Part shown: positions 6,863-15,848 of the stretch, piece after piece
Layout: each line of letters begins with the position of its first letter
Numbering within the stretch: position 1 is the first letter of the stretch
Assembly: GCA_028408025.1 (NCBI GenBank)
Contig: JAOOKL010000002.1
Location: forward strand, 1 to 35,209
Reading direction: 5' to 3'
DNA: 35,209 nucleotides
Origin: Candidatus Pelagibacter sp.
GTDB lineage: Bacteria > Pseudomonadota > Alphaproteobacteria > Pelagibacterales > Pelagibacteraceae
Program-made: the position numbers and the translations under genes
The notes under the pieces: model-generated
Databases searched by the model: none
Seen by the model: the letters and a program-made list of their open reading frames with translations, nothing else
Told to the model about the DNA's origin: nothing

Positions 6863-8167
6863 TTATTTACCAAATTTAGTCTTTCTGATTAAAGACTCGT
6901 ATTGAGAACTCATTAATCTTGTTTGTACTTGAGTAACAGTATCCATTGCAACTACTACAACTATCAAAATAGAGGTACCTCCTAAATAAAAAGGAATAGG
7001 ATATTTAGCTATTAAAAATTCAGGCATCAAACATACAAAAGTTAAATACATTGAACCCACTGTAGTTAATCTCATTAAGATCGTCTCTATATATTCTGCT
7101 GTTCTTTCTCCAGGTCTTATACCTGGAATGTAACCACCATATTTTCGTAAATTTTCTGCAGTTTCTTTTGGATTAAAAACAATTGATGTATAAAAAAAAG
7201 AGAAAAAAATTATTCCTGATGCATACAGCAACATATATAAAGGTTGGCCTTGGGTAAACATCGATGATATTTTCATAGATAGATCTGACTCTGCAAAACC
7301 AAAATTTGTAAGTGTTATTGGTAACAATAATAATGCTGACGCAAAAATGGCAGGAATTACTCCAGCTGTGTTAATTTTTAGTGGTAAATGTGATGACTCT
7401 CCTCCGTACATCTTATTACCAACTTGTCTTTTTGGATAATTTACTAAAATTTTTCTCATAGCTCTTTCAAAAAAAACAATAAACAATACTAACAAAATTA
7501 CTAAAATGAATATTCCCACTATCATAATTGCAGAAAGAGCTCCTGTTCTACCTAATTCAAATGTAGACGCTAATGCTCTAGGTATTTCAGCTACTATTCC
7601 TGAAAAAATTATTAGTGAAATTCCATTACCTACTCCCCTCAAAGTTATTTGCTCTCCTAGCCACATTAAAAAAGTAGTACCTGCTACCAAAGAAATTGTA
7701 GTAATAATTCTAAAAGTCATTCCAGGTTCAATGACTAAGTTACCAGCGTTTTCCAAACCAACAGAAACACCATAACCTTGTAATGCTGCAATTAACACTG
7801 TTCCGTATCTTGTAATTTGAGTTATTTTTTTTCGACCCATTTCTCCTTGTTCTTTTAAACCTTTAAAATAATCTGAGACACCAGTTAATAATTGTACAAT
7901 AATTGAAGAAGAGATGTAGGGCATGATACCTAATGCAAATATTGCCATTCTTGTTACTGCTCCGCCAGAAAACATATTAAACATGCCTAATAAACCTTTT
8001 TGACTTGACGACATAATTTCTTTTAAAGCAAGCGGATCTACTCCTGATAAAGGAACATAAGTCCCTAACCTATAAACTATCAATAATAAAACAGTAAATA
8101 ATATTCTGTTTTTTAGATCTTTTGCCTGACTAAAGGCACCAGGTGTATTTAAGCTTTCACTGGACAT
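6863..8167 (-). CDS. secY: preprotein translocase channel subunit SecY
   Basis: SecY is the membrane pore of the Sec translocon and pairs with SecE, encoded at 30858-31049 in this window. The 434-residue protein shows about ten hydrophobic segments. Conserved parts include the first membrane helix, RLGTYVPLSGVDP in the first periplasmic loop, GIMPYISSSIIVQLL in the second helix and GQQ-like GEQITLRGVGNGISLIIF. The cytoplasmic C4-C5 loop has PKRQVGNKMYGG-SSHLPLKIN, and YGGYIPGIRPG lies in C5. It starts 6 bases after rplO, the standard spc operon position. Confidence 0.98.
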   Translation of the reverse strand: MSSESLNTPGAFSQAKDLKNRILFTVLLLIVYRLGTYVPLSGVDPLALKEIMSSSQKGLLGMFNMFSGGAVTRMAIFALGIMPYISSSIIVQLLTGVSDYFKGLKEQGEMGRKKITQITRYGTVLIAALQGYGVSVGLENAGNLVIEPGMTFRIITTISLVAGTTFLMWLGEQITLRGVGNGISLIIFSGIVAEIPRALASTFELGRTGALSAIMIVGIFILVILLVLFIVFFERAMRKILVNYPKRQVGNKMYGGESSHLPLKINTAGVIPAIFASALLLLPITLTNFGFAESDLSMKISSMFTQGQPLYMLLYASGIIFFSFFYTSIVFNPKETAENLRKYGGYIPGIRPGERTAEYIETILMRLTTVGSMYLTFVCLMPEFLIAKYPIPFYLGGTSILIVVVVAMDTVTQVQTRLMSSQYESLIRKTKFGK

Positions 8168-8173
8168 AATTGT

Positions 8174-8617
8174 CTATTTTTTAATTATATTGATTTTACC
8201 ACCTGCTTTAACAACTTTTTCTAATGCTTGTTTTGAAGCATAGTGAGCAGTAATATCTATTTTGATTTTTAATTCTCCGGCTCCCAATATCTTAAGTTTT
8301 GAAAAGTTTTTATTTATTATTCTATTCTTTTTTAATGATAGCAAGTCGATTGAGCTTATTTTTCTTTTTTCAGCAATATTCTGGATTTTGGATAAATTAA
8401 GTATAGCTATATTAGATTTATTAAAAATTTTAAATCCTCTTTTTGGCAATCTTCTATATAAAGGCATTTGCCCGCCCTCAAAACTTTTAATTGCAACACC
8501 TGATCTGGACTTTTGACCTTTGTGACCTCTAGAAGATGTTTTGCCTCTACCAGAGCCGATACCTCGACCAACTCTAATTTTATTTTTATTATTCTTTATT
8601 AAACTATTTAATTCCAT
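8174..8617 (-). CDS. rplO: 50S ribosomal protein L15
   Basis: L15 is a late-assembling large-subunit protein threading into 23S rRNA. The start [20 protein letters not shown] matches the family's consensus opening. The glycine- and arginine-rich arm GSGRGKTSSRGHKGQKSRSG (about 20-40) and the FEGGQMPLYRRLPKRGF motif follow. The C-terminal half ends ALEKVVKAGGKINIIKK. It is 147 residues long and its ATG overlaps the rpsE stop (TAATG). That leaves no room for rpmD (L30), which normally lies between the two genes. Confidence 0.96.
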   Translation of the reverse strand: MELNSLIKNNKNKIRVGRGIGSGRGKTSSRGHKGQKSRSGVAIKSFEGGQMPLYRRLPKRGFKIFNKSNIAILNLSKIQNIAEKRKISSIDLLSLKKNRIINKNFSKLKILGAGELKIKIDITAHYASKQALEKVVKAGGKINIIKK

Positions 8618-9135
8618 TATTTAGCCTCTCTTTTCACAATTATATCAGATATTTTTTTTCCTCTTATTGCAGATAATATTTTAGGTGAGTTTTGTGATTT
8701 GAGTCCGTTAACACAAGCTTTTAACACGTTATGCGGATTAGATGAACCTAAGGATTTTGCAACTACATCTTGAACCCCCAAAACTTCACAAACAGAACGT
8801 ATAGCACCACCAGCTATAATACCAGTACCAGCTGGGGCGGATCTCATAAAGACTTTTCCTGAACCATTTTTCCCTTTAACGTCATGGTGTAAAGTTCTGC
8901 CCTCTTTTAGAGGTATTTGTATTAAGTTTCTCCTCGCTACTTCAGTAGCTTTTTTTATAGCATCTGGTACTTGTTTAGATTTACCTTGACCAATCCCCAC
9001 CGAACCTTTTTGATTACCAACTACAACTAAAGCTGCAAAACCAAATCTTCTACCACCTTTTACTACTTTAGTTATCCTGTTAATGGCTACTAGTTTTTCT
9101 TTTATATCACTCTCTGTTTTTTTTATATCAACCAT
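8617..9135 (-). CDS. rpsE: 30S ribosomal protein S5
   Basis: S5 is a fidelity protein on the solvent side of the 30S mRNA entry channel. The 172-residue sequence has [20 protein letters not shown] with a [20 protein letters not shown] stretch (double-stranded RNA-binding-type domain). It also has the loop [21 protein letters not shown] and the C-terminal [17 protein letters not shown]. It starts one base after the rplR stop and overlaps rplO by one base. Confidence 0.97.
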   Translation of the reverse strand: MVDIKKTESDIKEKLVAINRITKVVKGGRRFGFAALVVVGNQKGSVGIGQGKSKQVPDAIKKATEVARRNLIQIPLKEGRTLHHDVKGKNGSGKVFMRSAPAGTGIIAGGAIRSVCEVLGVQDVVAKSLGSSNPHNVLKACVNGLKSQNSPKILSAIRGKKISDIIVKREAK

Positions 9136-9136
9136 A

Positions 9137-9490
9137 TTAAAATTTTAACCCATTTTTTCTAAGTGTTTCAGCAAAAGTCTTTATTCTCCCATGATATCTA
9201 TATTCACCTCTATCAAAATATACTTTGCTTATATTTTTATCTTTAGCTCTCTTAGCTAGCATTTCTCCTATTAAATTTGATTTTTCCATTTTCTTTGATT
9301 TATTTTTTTTGACATCTTTTTCAATAGACGATGCAGATACAAGAGTTTTCTTTGATTTATCATCAATAATCTGGGCAAAAAAATTATTTAGAGATTTTTT
9401 TACAGAAATGCGATATTTGTTTGTGTTAACTGATTTAAGTTTTTTTCTATTTCTTAATTTTCTTTTTATTTTGTTGTTTATTTTTTTCAT
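9137..9490 (-). CDS. rplR: 50S ribosomal protein L18
   Basis: L18 binds 5S rRNA together with L5. The 117-residue protein opens with a basic tail, then has [19 protein letters not shown] and [10 protein letters not shown]. The conserved C-terminal half includes [30 protein letters not shown] and ends GLKF. The FDRG-YHG motif is diagnostic. It is embedded directly between rplF and rpsE without spacers. Confidence 0.95.
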   Translation of the reverse strand: MKKINNKIKRKLRNRKKLKSVNTNKYRISVKKSLNNFFAQIIDDKSKKTLVSASSIEKDVKKNKSKKMEKSNLIGEMLAKRAKDKNISKVYFDRGEYRYHGRIKTFAETLRKNGLKF

Positions 9491-10036
9491 TTATTTCTTT
9501 TTACCCTCTTTTCTTAAGATAAATTGACCCTTTTCTGTAATACCCTTTGCTTTATAAGGTTCAACAGGTTTTAATCCTTTAATATCAGCTGAAGTTTTTG
9601 ACACTAAATCTTTATCAACACCGCTAATTTTAATCAATGTCTGTTTCTCCACTGTAATCTTAATATCTTTTGGTATTTTGAAATTTACATCATGACTAAA
9701 TCCTATTTGTAAATTCAAATTTTCACCTTTAATACTAGCTCGAAATCCAACACCGCTTAACTGCAATGTTTTTTCATGGCCCTGAGATACACCTCTAATG
9801 GCATTATTTATTAGACTTCTATAAGTACCCCACATGATACTTGTTTTTTTATCAATTTTTTTATCTATAGGTAGAAGTTGAAATTCATTATTATCATTGA
9901 GTTTCGATGAAAAAATTTTATCATTAATTGTTAATGATTTAGTTCCTTTAGGACCACTAATCACAAGATTACCACCTTCGATTTTGACAGAGGACTCTTT
10001 TGGTATGATTATATTTTTTTTTCCAATTTTTGACAT
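9491..10036 (-). CDS. rplF: 50S ribosomal protein L6
   Basis: L6 lies near the GTPase-associated centre and contacts the sarcin-ricin loop region. The 181-residue protein begins MSKIGKKNIIIPKESSVKIE. Its first domain ends around GTYRSLINNAIRGVSQG, and the second starts with LQLSGVGFRASIKG. The C-terminal signature VEPYKAKGITEKGQFILRKEGKKK corresponds to the family's PEPYKGKGI-Y motif, with Val in place of the first Pro. The ATG overlaps the rpsH stop by one base. Confidence 0.97.
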   Translation of the reverse strand: MSKIGKKNIIIPKESSVKIEGGNLVISGPKGTKSLTINDKIFSSKLNDNNEFQLLPIDKKIDKKTSIMWGTYRSLINNAIRGVSQGHEKTLQLSGVGFRASIKGENLNLQIGFSHDVNFKIPKDIKITVEKQTLIKISGVDKDLVSKTSADIKGLKPVEPYKAKGITEKGQFILRKEGKKK

Positions 10037-10434
10037 TAAAACACCCTACAAATTATTTCACCACCAACATTATTTTTTCTAGCCTCTGTGTCTGACATAA
10101 CGCCCTTAGGTGTAGATAAAATTGCCAGTCCTAAGCCATTCATAACTTTGGGAATGCTGTTTGCTCTTGAATAAATTCTTCTACCTGGTTTTGAAATTCT
10201 TTTAATTTCTTTTATTACTGGAAACCCTTCATAATATTTTAAGTTTATTTTTAAAGTAATTTTATTATTTTCATTTTTTTCAATATAATAGTCTTTTATG
10301 TAACCTTCATTTTTTAAAATTTTTAATATATTTTGTCTGAAATTAGATGAAGGTATATCTACAGAGTTCAATGATCTAAGTTGACCATTTCTTATTCTAG
10401 AAAACATATCTCCTATTGGATCTGTTAATGTCAT
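10036..10434 (-). CDS. rpsH: 30S ribosomal protein S8
   Basis: S8 organises the central domain of 16S rRNA and in E. coli represses the spc operon. The 132-residue protein starts MTLTDPIGDMFSRIRNGQLR and carries the conserved C-terminal half ISKPGRRIYSRANSIPKVMN followed by GLGLAILSTPKGVMSDTEAR, then GGEIICRVF. It starts 7 bases after the rpsN stop. Confidence 0.98.
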   Translation of the reverse strand: MTLTDPIGDMFSRIRNGQLRSLNSVDIPSSNFRQNILKILKNEGYIKDYYIEKNENNKITLKINLKYYEGFPVIKEIKRISKPGRRIYSRANSIPKVMNGLGLAILSTPKGVMSDTEARKNNVGGEIICRVF

Positions 10435-10441
10435 ATTCCTC

Positions 10442-10747
10442 CTACCAGCTTGATTTAGTTATACCCGGAATTTTGCCAGACGATGCCATGTCTCTTAAAG
10501 CAATTCTAGATATTTTTAATTTTCTATAAACACCGTGCGGTCTCCCTGATACCTCACATCTGTTTCTTACTCTTATTTTTGAAGAGTTTTTTGGTAATTT
10601 ATTTAATTTAAGTTGAGCTGCAAATCTCTCTGATAATTCAAGTTTTTTATTTTTAATAATCTTTTTAAGAGCTGCTCTTTTATTTTCAAATTTTTTAACC
10701 AATTTTATTCTTTTTAAGTTTTTTTGAATTGCACTTGTTTTAGCCAT
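10442..10747 (-). CDS. rpsN: 30S ribosomal protein S14 (zinc-free form)
   Basis: S14 is located in the 30S head near S3 and S10. The 101-residue length and the single Cys in RNRCEVSGRPHGVYRKLKIS identify the long, zinc-independent type; the short type carries CxxC pairs. The C-terminus RIALRDMASSGKIPGITKSSW is the family signature. It sits between rplE and rpsH as in the standard spc operon. Confidence 0.97.
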   Translation of the reverse strand: MAKTSAIQKNLKRIKLVKKFENKRAALKKIIKNKKLELSERFAAQLKLNKLPKNSSKIRVRNRCEVSGRPHGVYRKLKISRIALRDMASSGKIPGITKSSW

Positions 10748-10754
10748 TTTTACC

Positions 10755-11306
10755 TCAGTTTTTTTTGTTGTTTAGTGGAAAATTAAATTCTTTTAATAGT
10801 TCTAAAGTACCTTCTTTATTCTTACTAGTAGTTACTATAGTAATATCTAATCCTCTTATTTTATCTACTTTATCAAAATTTACTTCAGGAAAAATTATAT
10901 GCTCTTTAATACCAAAAGAATAATTATTTGAATTATCTATTCCCTTTGGTGTTAATCCTCTAAAATCTTTAATTCTAGGAAGGGCGATGTTAACTAACCT
11001 ATCAATGAACTCATACATTTTGTTAGATCTCAAAGTAACTTTTACTCCCGCATTTGAGCCTTTTCTTGTTTTAAAATTGGAAATCGATTTTTTAAATTTT
11101 GTAATTACTGGCTTTTGACCTGTTATCAAAGACATATCCTCGATACAAGATTTTATTTTTTTTCCATCTGATGCATCTTCACCCAAACCCATATTCAAAA
11201 TGACTTTTGATACTTTTGGAACCTCATGTTTATTTTTTAAGTTTAATTTACTAGCTAATTTGCTAATAATTTCTTTGTCGTAAGATGTTTTTAGTCTTGG
11301 TATCAT
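10755..11306 (-). CDS. rplE: 50S ribosomal protein L5
   Basis: L5 binds 5S rRNA and contacts S13 in an intersubunit bridge. In the 183-residue protein the motifs VPKVSKVILNMGLGE, ITGQKPVITKFKKSISNFKTRKG and FRGLTPKGIDNSNNYSFGIKEHIIFPE are all typical. The C-terminal RGLDITIVTTSKNKEGTLELLKEFNFPL closes the domain. Its ATG overlaps the rplX stop by four bases (ATGA), which usually means coupled translation. Confidence 0.97.
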   Translation of the reverse strand: MIPRLKTSYDKEIISKLASKLNLKNKHEVPKVSKVILNMGLGEDASDGKKIKSCIEDMSLITGQKPVITKFKKSISNFKTRKGSNAGVKVTLRSNKMYEFIDRLVNIALPRIKDFRGLTPKGIDNSNNYSFGIKEHIIFPEVNFDKVDKIRGLDITIVTTSKNKEGTLELLKEFNFPLNNKKN

Positions 11307-11554
11307 TTTTTACCTACTGTTTTCTTTTCTTTTTTGTTTTGATCTATATTTTTTACATTGGATAAATGTATAAAGTTTTCTTTTGAAATAATTCCACCCT
11401 TGTTTTCTTTTGTAGGTTTTAAATGTTTTTTAATCATATTTATAGATTTGATTTTCAACCTTTTTAATCTTCTATCGATTTCTAAAATTTCTCCAGTTTT
11501 GCCTTTATCTTTTCCAGAAATAACTTTTACCTGCATTCCCTTTTTTACAATCAT
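11303..11554 (-). CDS. rplX: 50S ribosomal protein L24
   Basis: L24 starts large-subunit assembly by binding the 5' domain of 23S rRNA. The KOW-type motif VKKGMQVKVISGKDKGKTGE occupies residues 3-22, and a basic segment RRLKRLKIKSINMIKKHLKP leads to KGGIISKENFIHLSNV. At 83 residues it is about 20 shorter than the E. coli protein; the C-terminal extra strands are reduced to a Lys-rich tail. The start follows the rplN stop by two bases. Confidence 0.94.
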   Translation of the reverse strand: MIVKKGMQVKVISGKDKGKTGEILEIDRRLKRLKIKSINMIKKHLKPTKENKGGIISKENFIHLSNVKNIDQNKKEKKTVGKK

Positions 11555-11556
11555 CT

Positions 11557-11925
11557 TTAAAGTACCTCCGGTGCAAGAGAAATAATCTTTGTATGTCCTC
11601 TTGTTCTTAATTCTCTTGTAACGGGACCAAAAATTCTGGTACCAATTGGTTCGCCCTTTTCATCAGTCAATACAACAGCATTTGTATCAAACTGCACTTT
11701 TGAACCATCGTCTCTATAAATTTCTTTTCTTGTCCTAACAACTACCGCTTTGTGAACTGCCCCTTTTTTAACTTTCCCTTTTGGTATAGCGTCTTTAACA
11801 CTTATAACTATTAAATCTCCTACTGAAGCATATCTTCTTTTCGAACCACCCAATACCTTTATACATTCAACTCTTTTGGCCCCAGTATTATCAGCTACCA
11901 TTAATTCTGTTTGTACTTGTATCAT
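11557..11925 (-). CDS. rplN: 50S ribosomal protein L14
   Basis: L14 lies at the subunit interface next to L19 and L3. The 122-residue protein starts [20 protein letters not shown] and contains [35 protein letters not shown], the FGPVTRELR motif and the C-terminal [10 protein letters not shown]. All are highly conserved and the length is normal. It overlaps rpsQ by four bases. Confidence 0.98.
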   Translation of the reverse strand: MIQVQTELMVADNTGAKRVECIKVLGGSKRRYASVGDLIVISVKDAIPKGKVKKGAVHKAVVVRTRKEIYRDDGSKVQFDTNAVVLTDEKGEPIGTRIFGPVTRELRTRGHTKIISLAPEVL

Positions 11926-12152
11926 TTATTCATTACCTGCCATGTTTTTTTTTTGGAAATAGGTTTGCATTCAATAATAGAAACAGTTTCACCTTCTTTA
12001 TATTTATTTGATTCATCATGTGCATGATATTTTTTTGTTCTTTTGATTACCTTCTCATAAAAAGGATGTTTAAATTTTCGCGTTACTTCCACTACTATAG
12101 TTTTATTATTTTTTGCACTTGTTACTATACCTTTTAAAATTTTTTTACTCAT
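11922..12152 (-). CDS. rpsQ: 30S ribosomal protein S17
   Basis: S17 is a primary 16S rRNA-binding OB-fold protein. The 76-residue sequence contains [40 protein letters not shown] and [19 protein letters not shown], matching the family from end to end. It overlaps rpmC and rplN by four bases each. Confidence 0.97.
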   Translation of the reverse strand: MSKKILKGIVTSAKNNKTIVVEVTRKFKHPFYEKVIKRTKKYHAHDESNKYKEGETVSIIECKPISKKKTWQVMNK

Positions 12153-12337
12153 TTTGAATTCTTTACAGTTGTATATAGTCTAGCTATATTTTTTTTAATT
12201 TCACTATATTGAGCAGAGTTTTCAACTTGATTATTAATCTTTTTGAACCTGATGTTAAATAAATCTTTTTTTAAAGTAAGTATTTTTCTTTCAGCTTGGT
12301 CTCTTGTCAATTTTTTATCTTCTTTTTTTTTTTTCAT
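12149..12337 (-). CDS. rpmC: 50S ribosomal protein L29
   Basis: L29 is a small two-helix protein by the peptide exit tunnel, near the SRP docking site. The 62-residue product has the family pattern [20 protein letters not shown] followed by a polar helix and [15 protein letters not shown]. The codons after ATG form a 12-A run (plus-strand T run 12323-12334) encoding the opening Lys stretch. Position between rplP and rpsQ supports the call. The gap to rplP is only four bases. Confidence 0.94.
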   Translation of the reverse strand: MKKKKEDKKLTRDQAERKILTLKKDLFNIRFKKINNQVENSAQYSEIKKNIARLYTTVKNSK

Positions 12338-12341
12338 AATT

Positions 12342-12746
12342 TTATCTTTTTATAAATTTCGTCTTAATAGGTAGTTTTGCTGATGCTTTATAAAGAGCTA
12401 CTTTAGCAACATCTTCAGTTACTCCATCAACTTCAAAAATTATTCTCCCAGGTTTTACTCTACAAGCATAATATTCTGGTGAACCTTTACCTTTTCCCAT
12501 CCTAACTTCAGTAGGTTTTTTTGAAACAGGGATATTTGGAAAAATTCTTGTCCATACTTTTCCGGTTCGTTTCATATATCTAGTAAGTGCAACTCTTGCT
12601 GCTTCTATTTGTTTACCAATAATTCTCTCAGGTTCTATAGCTTTTAACCCAAACTGCCCGTAATTAAGTCTTACTGCTCTTGAAGCTTTACCATGTATTC
12701 TACCCTTGAAAGCTTTTCTATATTTAGTTCTTACTGGTTGTAGCAC
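12342..12746 (-). CDS. rplP: 50S ribosomal protein L16, GTG start inside rpsC
   Basis: L16 lines the A-site tRNA path and helps form the peptidyl-transferase region. The 134-residue product begins [20 protein letters not shown], the canonical L16 N-terminus. [22 protein letters not shown] lies near the C-terminus and matches the family. The start codon is GTG at 12744-12746; this choice is fixed by the conserved N-terminus. The start lies 23 bases inside the 3' end of rpsC in a different frame. The S10-operon order is conserved around it. Confidence 0.97.
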   Translation of the reverse strand: MLQPVRTKYRKAFKGRIHGKASRAVRLNYGQFGLKAIEPERIIGKQIEAARVALTRYMKRTGKVWTRIFPNIPVSKKPTEVRMGKGKGSPEYYACRVKPGRIIFEVDGVTEDVAKVALYKASAKLPIKTKFIKR

Positions 12747-13413
12747 TTTTAACCCTTTCTTTTTTTTCCTTATCGACGTCTTTAGCCATTAATTCTCCCT
12801 TATATATCCAAACTTTAACGCCTATTATTCCATACGTAGTAAGCGCTTCTGCAAAACCGTAATCTATATCGGCTCTTAATGTATGAGATGGAATACTACC
12901 TTCTCTCAACCACTCTGTTCTCGCTATTTCATTCCCTGCTAATCGTCCACTTAGCATTACTTTAATTCCTTTTGCGTTTAATCTCATTGCAGATTGCATA
13001 GCCCTTTTCATTGCTCGTCTGTAAGCAATCCTTTTGACTAATTGTTGTGCAATATTTTCAGCTACTAAATTTGAATTTAATTCAGGTTTTTTAATTTCTT
13101 TAATATTTACATTTACATCGTCGCTTTCAGTAATTTTCATAATATTTTTTTTTATTTTTTCTATGTCAGCACCCTTTTTGCCTATTACAAATCCTGGTCT
13201 TGATGTATGAATTGAAACAATACATTTTTTTGATGATCTCTCTATTATTATTTCTGAAACTCCTGAATTTACAATATTCTTTTTTATATATTTTCTTATT
13301 TTAAAATCCTCTATCAAATATTTTCCAAAGTCTTTTTTCTTTGCAAACCAAGTAGAGTCCCACCCTCTGTTAATACCTAATCTTAAACCTATAGGATTTA
13401 TTTTTTGTCCCAT
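12724..13413 (-). CDS. rpsC: 30S ribosomal protein S3
   Basis: S3 forms part of the mRNA entry pore of the 30S head. The 229-residue protein starts [20 protein letters not shown]. It has a KH domain with [20 protein letters not shown] (GxxG loop) and the C-terminal domain [20 protein letters not shown] followed by [31 protein letters not shown]. The ATG overlaps the rplV stop by one base, and the tail overlaps the rplP start by 23 bases. Confidence 0.98.
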   Translation of the reverse strand: MGQKINPIGLRLGINRGWDSTWFAKKKDFGKYLIEDFKIRKYIKKNIVNSGVSEIIIERSSKKCIVSIHTSRPGFVIGKKGADIEKIKKNIMKITESDDVNVNIKEIKKPELNSNLVAENIAQQLVKRIAYRRAMKRAMQSAMRLNAKGIKVMLSGRLAGNEIARTEWLREGSIPSHTLRADIDYGFAEALTTYGIIGVKVWIYKGELMAKDVDKEKKERVKSATTSKN

Positions 13414-13781
13414 TATTTATTACCCTTTTTAATTTTTTTTTCTTCTAGAACTATAGTAATTCTACTAAATGGTTTTTTTATTGGACTAGCTCTTCCTTTA
13501 GCTCTAGGTCTAAATCTTTTCATTACTAATGATTTACCAACATAAGCTTCTTTTACGAAAAGATCATCTATATCATATTGATTATTATTTTCTGCATTTG
13601 ATATAGCTGATTTAACAGTTTTGCTTACATCTTTAGCTATTCTTTTTCTAGAAAATTCCAAGTCTCTTAATGCTAAGTCAGCTTTTTTACCTTTAATAAG
13701 GTTGCAGACCAGTGATAATTTTCTAGGACTACATCTGACGTTTTTATTAACTGCTTTTATTGTTGAATTATTTTTTTGCAT
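13413..13781 (-). CDS. rplV: 50S ribosomal protein L22
   Basis: L22 lines the nascent-peptide tunnel with a long beta-hairpin. The 122-residue protein has [20 protein letters not shown] at residues 13-32, and [13 protein letters not shown] in the helical core. The hairpin region [24 protein letters not shown] sits near the C-terminus. The start lies 14 bases inside the 3' end of rpsS, which exists only because S19 carries an extra tail. Confidence 0.96.
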   Translation of the reverse strand: MQKNNSTIKAVNKNVRCSPRKLSLVCNLIKGKKADLALRDLEFSRKRIAKDVSKTVKSAISNAENNNQYDIDDLFVKEAYVGKSLVMKRFRPRAKGRASPIKKPFSRITIVLEEKKIKKGNK

Positions 13782-14100
13782 CCGAAGCTCCTGGTTTTGC
13801 TGGCGTAGCAGAAGTTGATGCTACCGCTGCAGCTTTTTTATCTGCTGGAGTATGTCCTTTAAAAGTTCTAGTTGGTGCAAACTCTCCAAGTTTATGTCCA
13901 ACCATTTCTTCTGATATAGTAATTGGAATAAATGACTTTCCATTGTGAATCATGAAGCTATGTCCAACAAAATCTGGAATTATTGTTGAGTTTCTTGACC
14001 AAGTTTTAATAGGTTTTTTATTCGGTGTATCTTTAAGCTTATCAATTTTTTTTAATAAACTTGGATGTACAAATGGTCCTTTCCAAACAGATCTAGTCAT
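13768..14100 (-). CDS. rpsS: 30S ribosomal protein S19 with Ala/Lys-rich C-terminal extension
   Basis: S19 sits in the 30S head and pairs with S13. [20 protein letters not shown] and the core from [20 protein letters not shown] to [20 protein letters not shown] (residues 1-89) are classical. The usual protein ends there, at about 92 residues. Here it continues to residue 110 with [20 protein letters not shown], a low-complexity tail, and overlaps rplV by 14 bases. The tail is in frame and ends with a proper stop, so it is either a real extension or the result of stop-codon loss. Confidence 0.96.
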   Translation of the reverse strand: MTRSVWKGPFVHPSLLKKIDKLKDTPNKKPIKTWSRNSTIIPDFVGHSFMIHNGKSFIPITISEEMVGHKLGEFAPTRTFKGHTPADKKAAAVASTSATPAKPGASDAKK

Positions 14101-14930
14101 TACTTTCTTTTTTTCCTTCTAGTTATAATTAATTTGTCACTTCTTTTAGGTCTTCTAGTTTTTAATCCTTTAGCTGATTGACCCCAAGGAGAAACGGGAC
14201 TTCTTCCTCCAGAAGTTTTTCCTTCACCCCCTCCGTGTGGGTGATCAACCGGATTCATTGCAACACCTCGAGTTTGAGGTCTTTTTCCTCTCCATCTATT
14301 TCTTCCAGCTTTACCAATTTTAATATTTTTTTGATCAGGATTAGAAACTACTCCAATAGTAGCTATGCAACTACTATTGACTTTTCTAGACTCTCCAGAA
14401 GACAATTTTAAAATTGCATAATCGCCATCATAGCCTGATAAAGTTATTGATGAACCAGCTGATCTTGCTAATTTTCCGCCATTACCTGGGATAAGTTCAA
14501 CATTATGTATAAGTGTCCCTGGAGGTATATCTTTTAACTCTAGTGAATTTCCAATCTTGATTTCTGCATTTTTTCCAGAAATAATTTTATCACCTTGTTT
14601 TAAACCCTGAGGACAAATAATATATGCTTTTTCTTTATCCTCATAAGTAAGTAAAGCTATATATGCAGTTCTATTTGGGTCATATTCAATTCTTTCTACT
14701 GTCGCAGAAATATTTTTCTTTTTTCTGAAAAAATCTATTATTCTAAATTTATGTTTAGAACCACCACCAATATGTCTTGAAGTAATTCTTCCATAATTAT
14801 TTCTTCCCCCTGTAAAATTTTGACCTTTTGTAAGTGGTTTATATGGTGAACCTTTCCATAGTGAACTTTTGTCAACTACTACTGTGCCTCTAGTTGATTT
14901 AGTGTAAGGTTTAAAAGTTTTTAGAGCCAT
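14100..14930 (-). CDS. rplB: 50S ribosomal protein L2
   Basis: L2 is needed for subunit joining and peptidyl-transferase assembly. The 276-residue protein has [20 protein letters not shown] near residues 43-62, then [22 protein letters not shown] and the SH3-like domain. The C-terminal signature [14 protein letters not shown] contains the conserved His linked to peptidyl transfer (His229 in E. coli). It ends [14 protein letters not shown]. The stop overlaps the rpsS start by one base. Confidence 0.98.
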   Translation of the reverse strand: MALKTFKPYTKSTRGTVVVDKSSLWKGSPYKPLTKGQNFTGGRNNYGRITSRHIGGGSKHKFRIIDFFRKKKNISATVERIEYDPNRTAYIALLTYEDKEKAYIICPQGLKQGDKIISGKNAEIKIGNSLELKDIPPGTLIHNVELIPGNGGKLARSAGSSITLSGYDGDYAILKLSSGESRKVNSSCIATIGVVSNPDQKNIKIGKAGRNRWRGKRPQTRGVAMNPVDHPHGGGEGKTSGGRSPVSPWGQSAKGLKTRRPKRSDKLIITRRKKRK

Positions 14931-14932
14931 AT

Positions 14933-15226
14933 TTAAATTCCAGTTGTAAGGTCAATACTTTGACCTTTTTTAAGTGTTACAATTGCTTTTTTGTATCCAC
15001 TTTTATAAGTTTTTTTACCCTGTCTCATTTTTAGTTTTGATTTTCTATTAATTATATTTACTTTAATTACATTAACTTTGAATAATTTTTCAATATTTTT
15101 TTTAATTGTTTTTTTATCTGCTTTTTTATGAACCTTAAAAACAGTTTTATTTTGTTCGGACAAAATGGTTGCTTTCTCAGTAATTATAGGACTTCTAATT
15201 GAATCAATATGGTTAATTTTTTTCAT
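14933..15226 (-). CDS. rplW: 50S ribosomal protein L23
   Basis: L23 at the exit tunnel rim is the docking point for trigger factor and SRP. The 97-residue protein contains [20 protein letters not shown] followed by [29 protein letters not shown] and the typical end [18 protein letters not shown]. The start lies 14 bases inside the end of rplD. Confidence 0.96.
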   Translation of the reverse strand: MKKINHIDSIRSPIITEKATILSEQNKTVFKVHKKADKKTIKKNIEKLFKVNVIKVNIINRKSKLKMRQGKKTYKSGYKKAIVTLKKGQSIDLTTGI

Positions 15227-15848
15227 TTAGAATCCTCTCTTGAATATTTTTTATTGAAGTAGATGTCATTATCACATTTTTATACTTTAAAAGATCATAA
15301 ATATTTGCTCCAATTTCATTTATTAACTTAATGTTCTTAATATTTCTGGCTGATTTATTTATATTCTTAAGAGATCCTTGATCAGAAATAATTAAAGCAT
15401 TCTCCAAGTTATTATTTAAAAGAAACTTGTTGAATTCTTTTGTTTTTTTAATTTCTTTTTTTACATCAGCAAGAATATGTAATTTTTTATCTGAGTTCTT
15501 TTTAGATAAAGTTTGGGCAAATGCTAACTTTCTGACCTTTTTATTAATTTTTTTAATTTTATATACAGAACCTTTAGGACCATGAGCAACACCTCCACCA
15601 ACAAATATAGGAGCTTTTCTACTTGCATGACGCGCTCCCCCACTACCCTTTTGAGCTACAATTTTTACCGTTGATCCTCTAATTTGATTTCTTTGTTTTG
15701 TTTTAGCTAATCTAGGTTTCGCATGATTTAGTTGCCAATCGATAACAAATTTTATTAATTTGTGATTTACTTTTAATTTAACCATCTTATCTGAAACCTC
15801 TATAGTCTCAGATTTTGAACCATCAATATTTAACAACGGAAATTTCAT
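15213..15848 (-). CDS. rplD: 50S ribosomal protein L4
   Basis: L4 has a loop reaching into the peptide tunnel and, in E. coli, represses the S10 operon. The 211-residue protein has the tunnel-loop signature RQNQ-like KQRNQIRGSTVKIVAQKGSG, GGARHASRKAPIFVGGGVAH and GPKGSVYKIKKINKKVRKLA. The Rossmann-like C-terminal half ends [13 protein letters not shown]. It starts with MKFPLLNIDGSKSETIEVSD immediately next to the rplC stop. No S10 leader exists here for L4 autoregulation (see findings). Confidence 0.97.
   Translation of the reverse strand: MKFPLLNIDGSKSETIEVSDKMVKLKVNHKLIKFVIDWQLNHAKPRLAKTKQRNQIRGSTVKIVAQKGSGGARHASRKAPIFVGGGVAHGPKGSVYKIKKINKKVRKLAFAQTLSKKNSDKKLHILADVKKEIKKTKEFNKFLLNNNLENALIISDQGSLKNINKSARNIKNIKLINEIGANIYDLLKYKNVIMTSTSIKNIQERILNEKN

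Noticed and set aside
7240..7260. Possible selection-related changes in drug-target sites (S12, beta subunit, EF-Tu)
   Set aside because: The S12 Lys loops, the rpoB rifampicin pocket and the EF-Tu interface motifs all read as wild-type; the inspected secY region is also ordinary.
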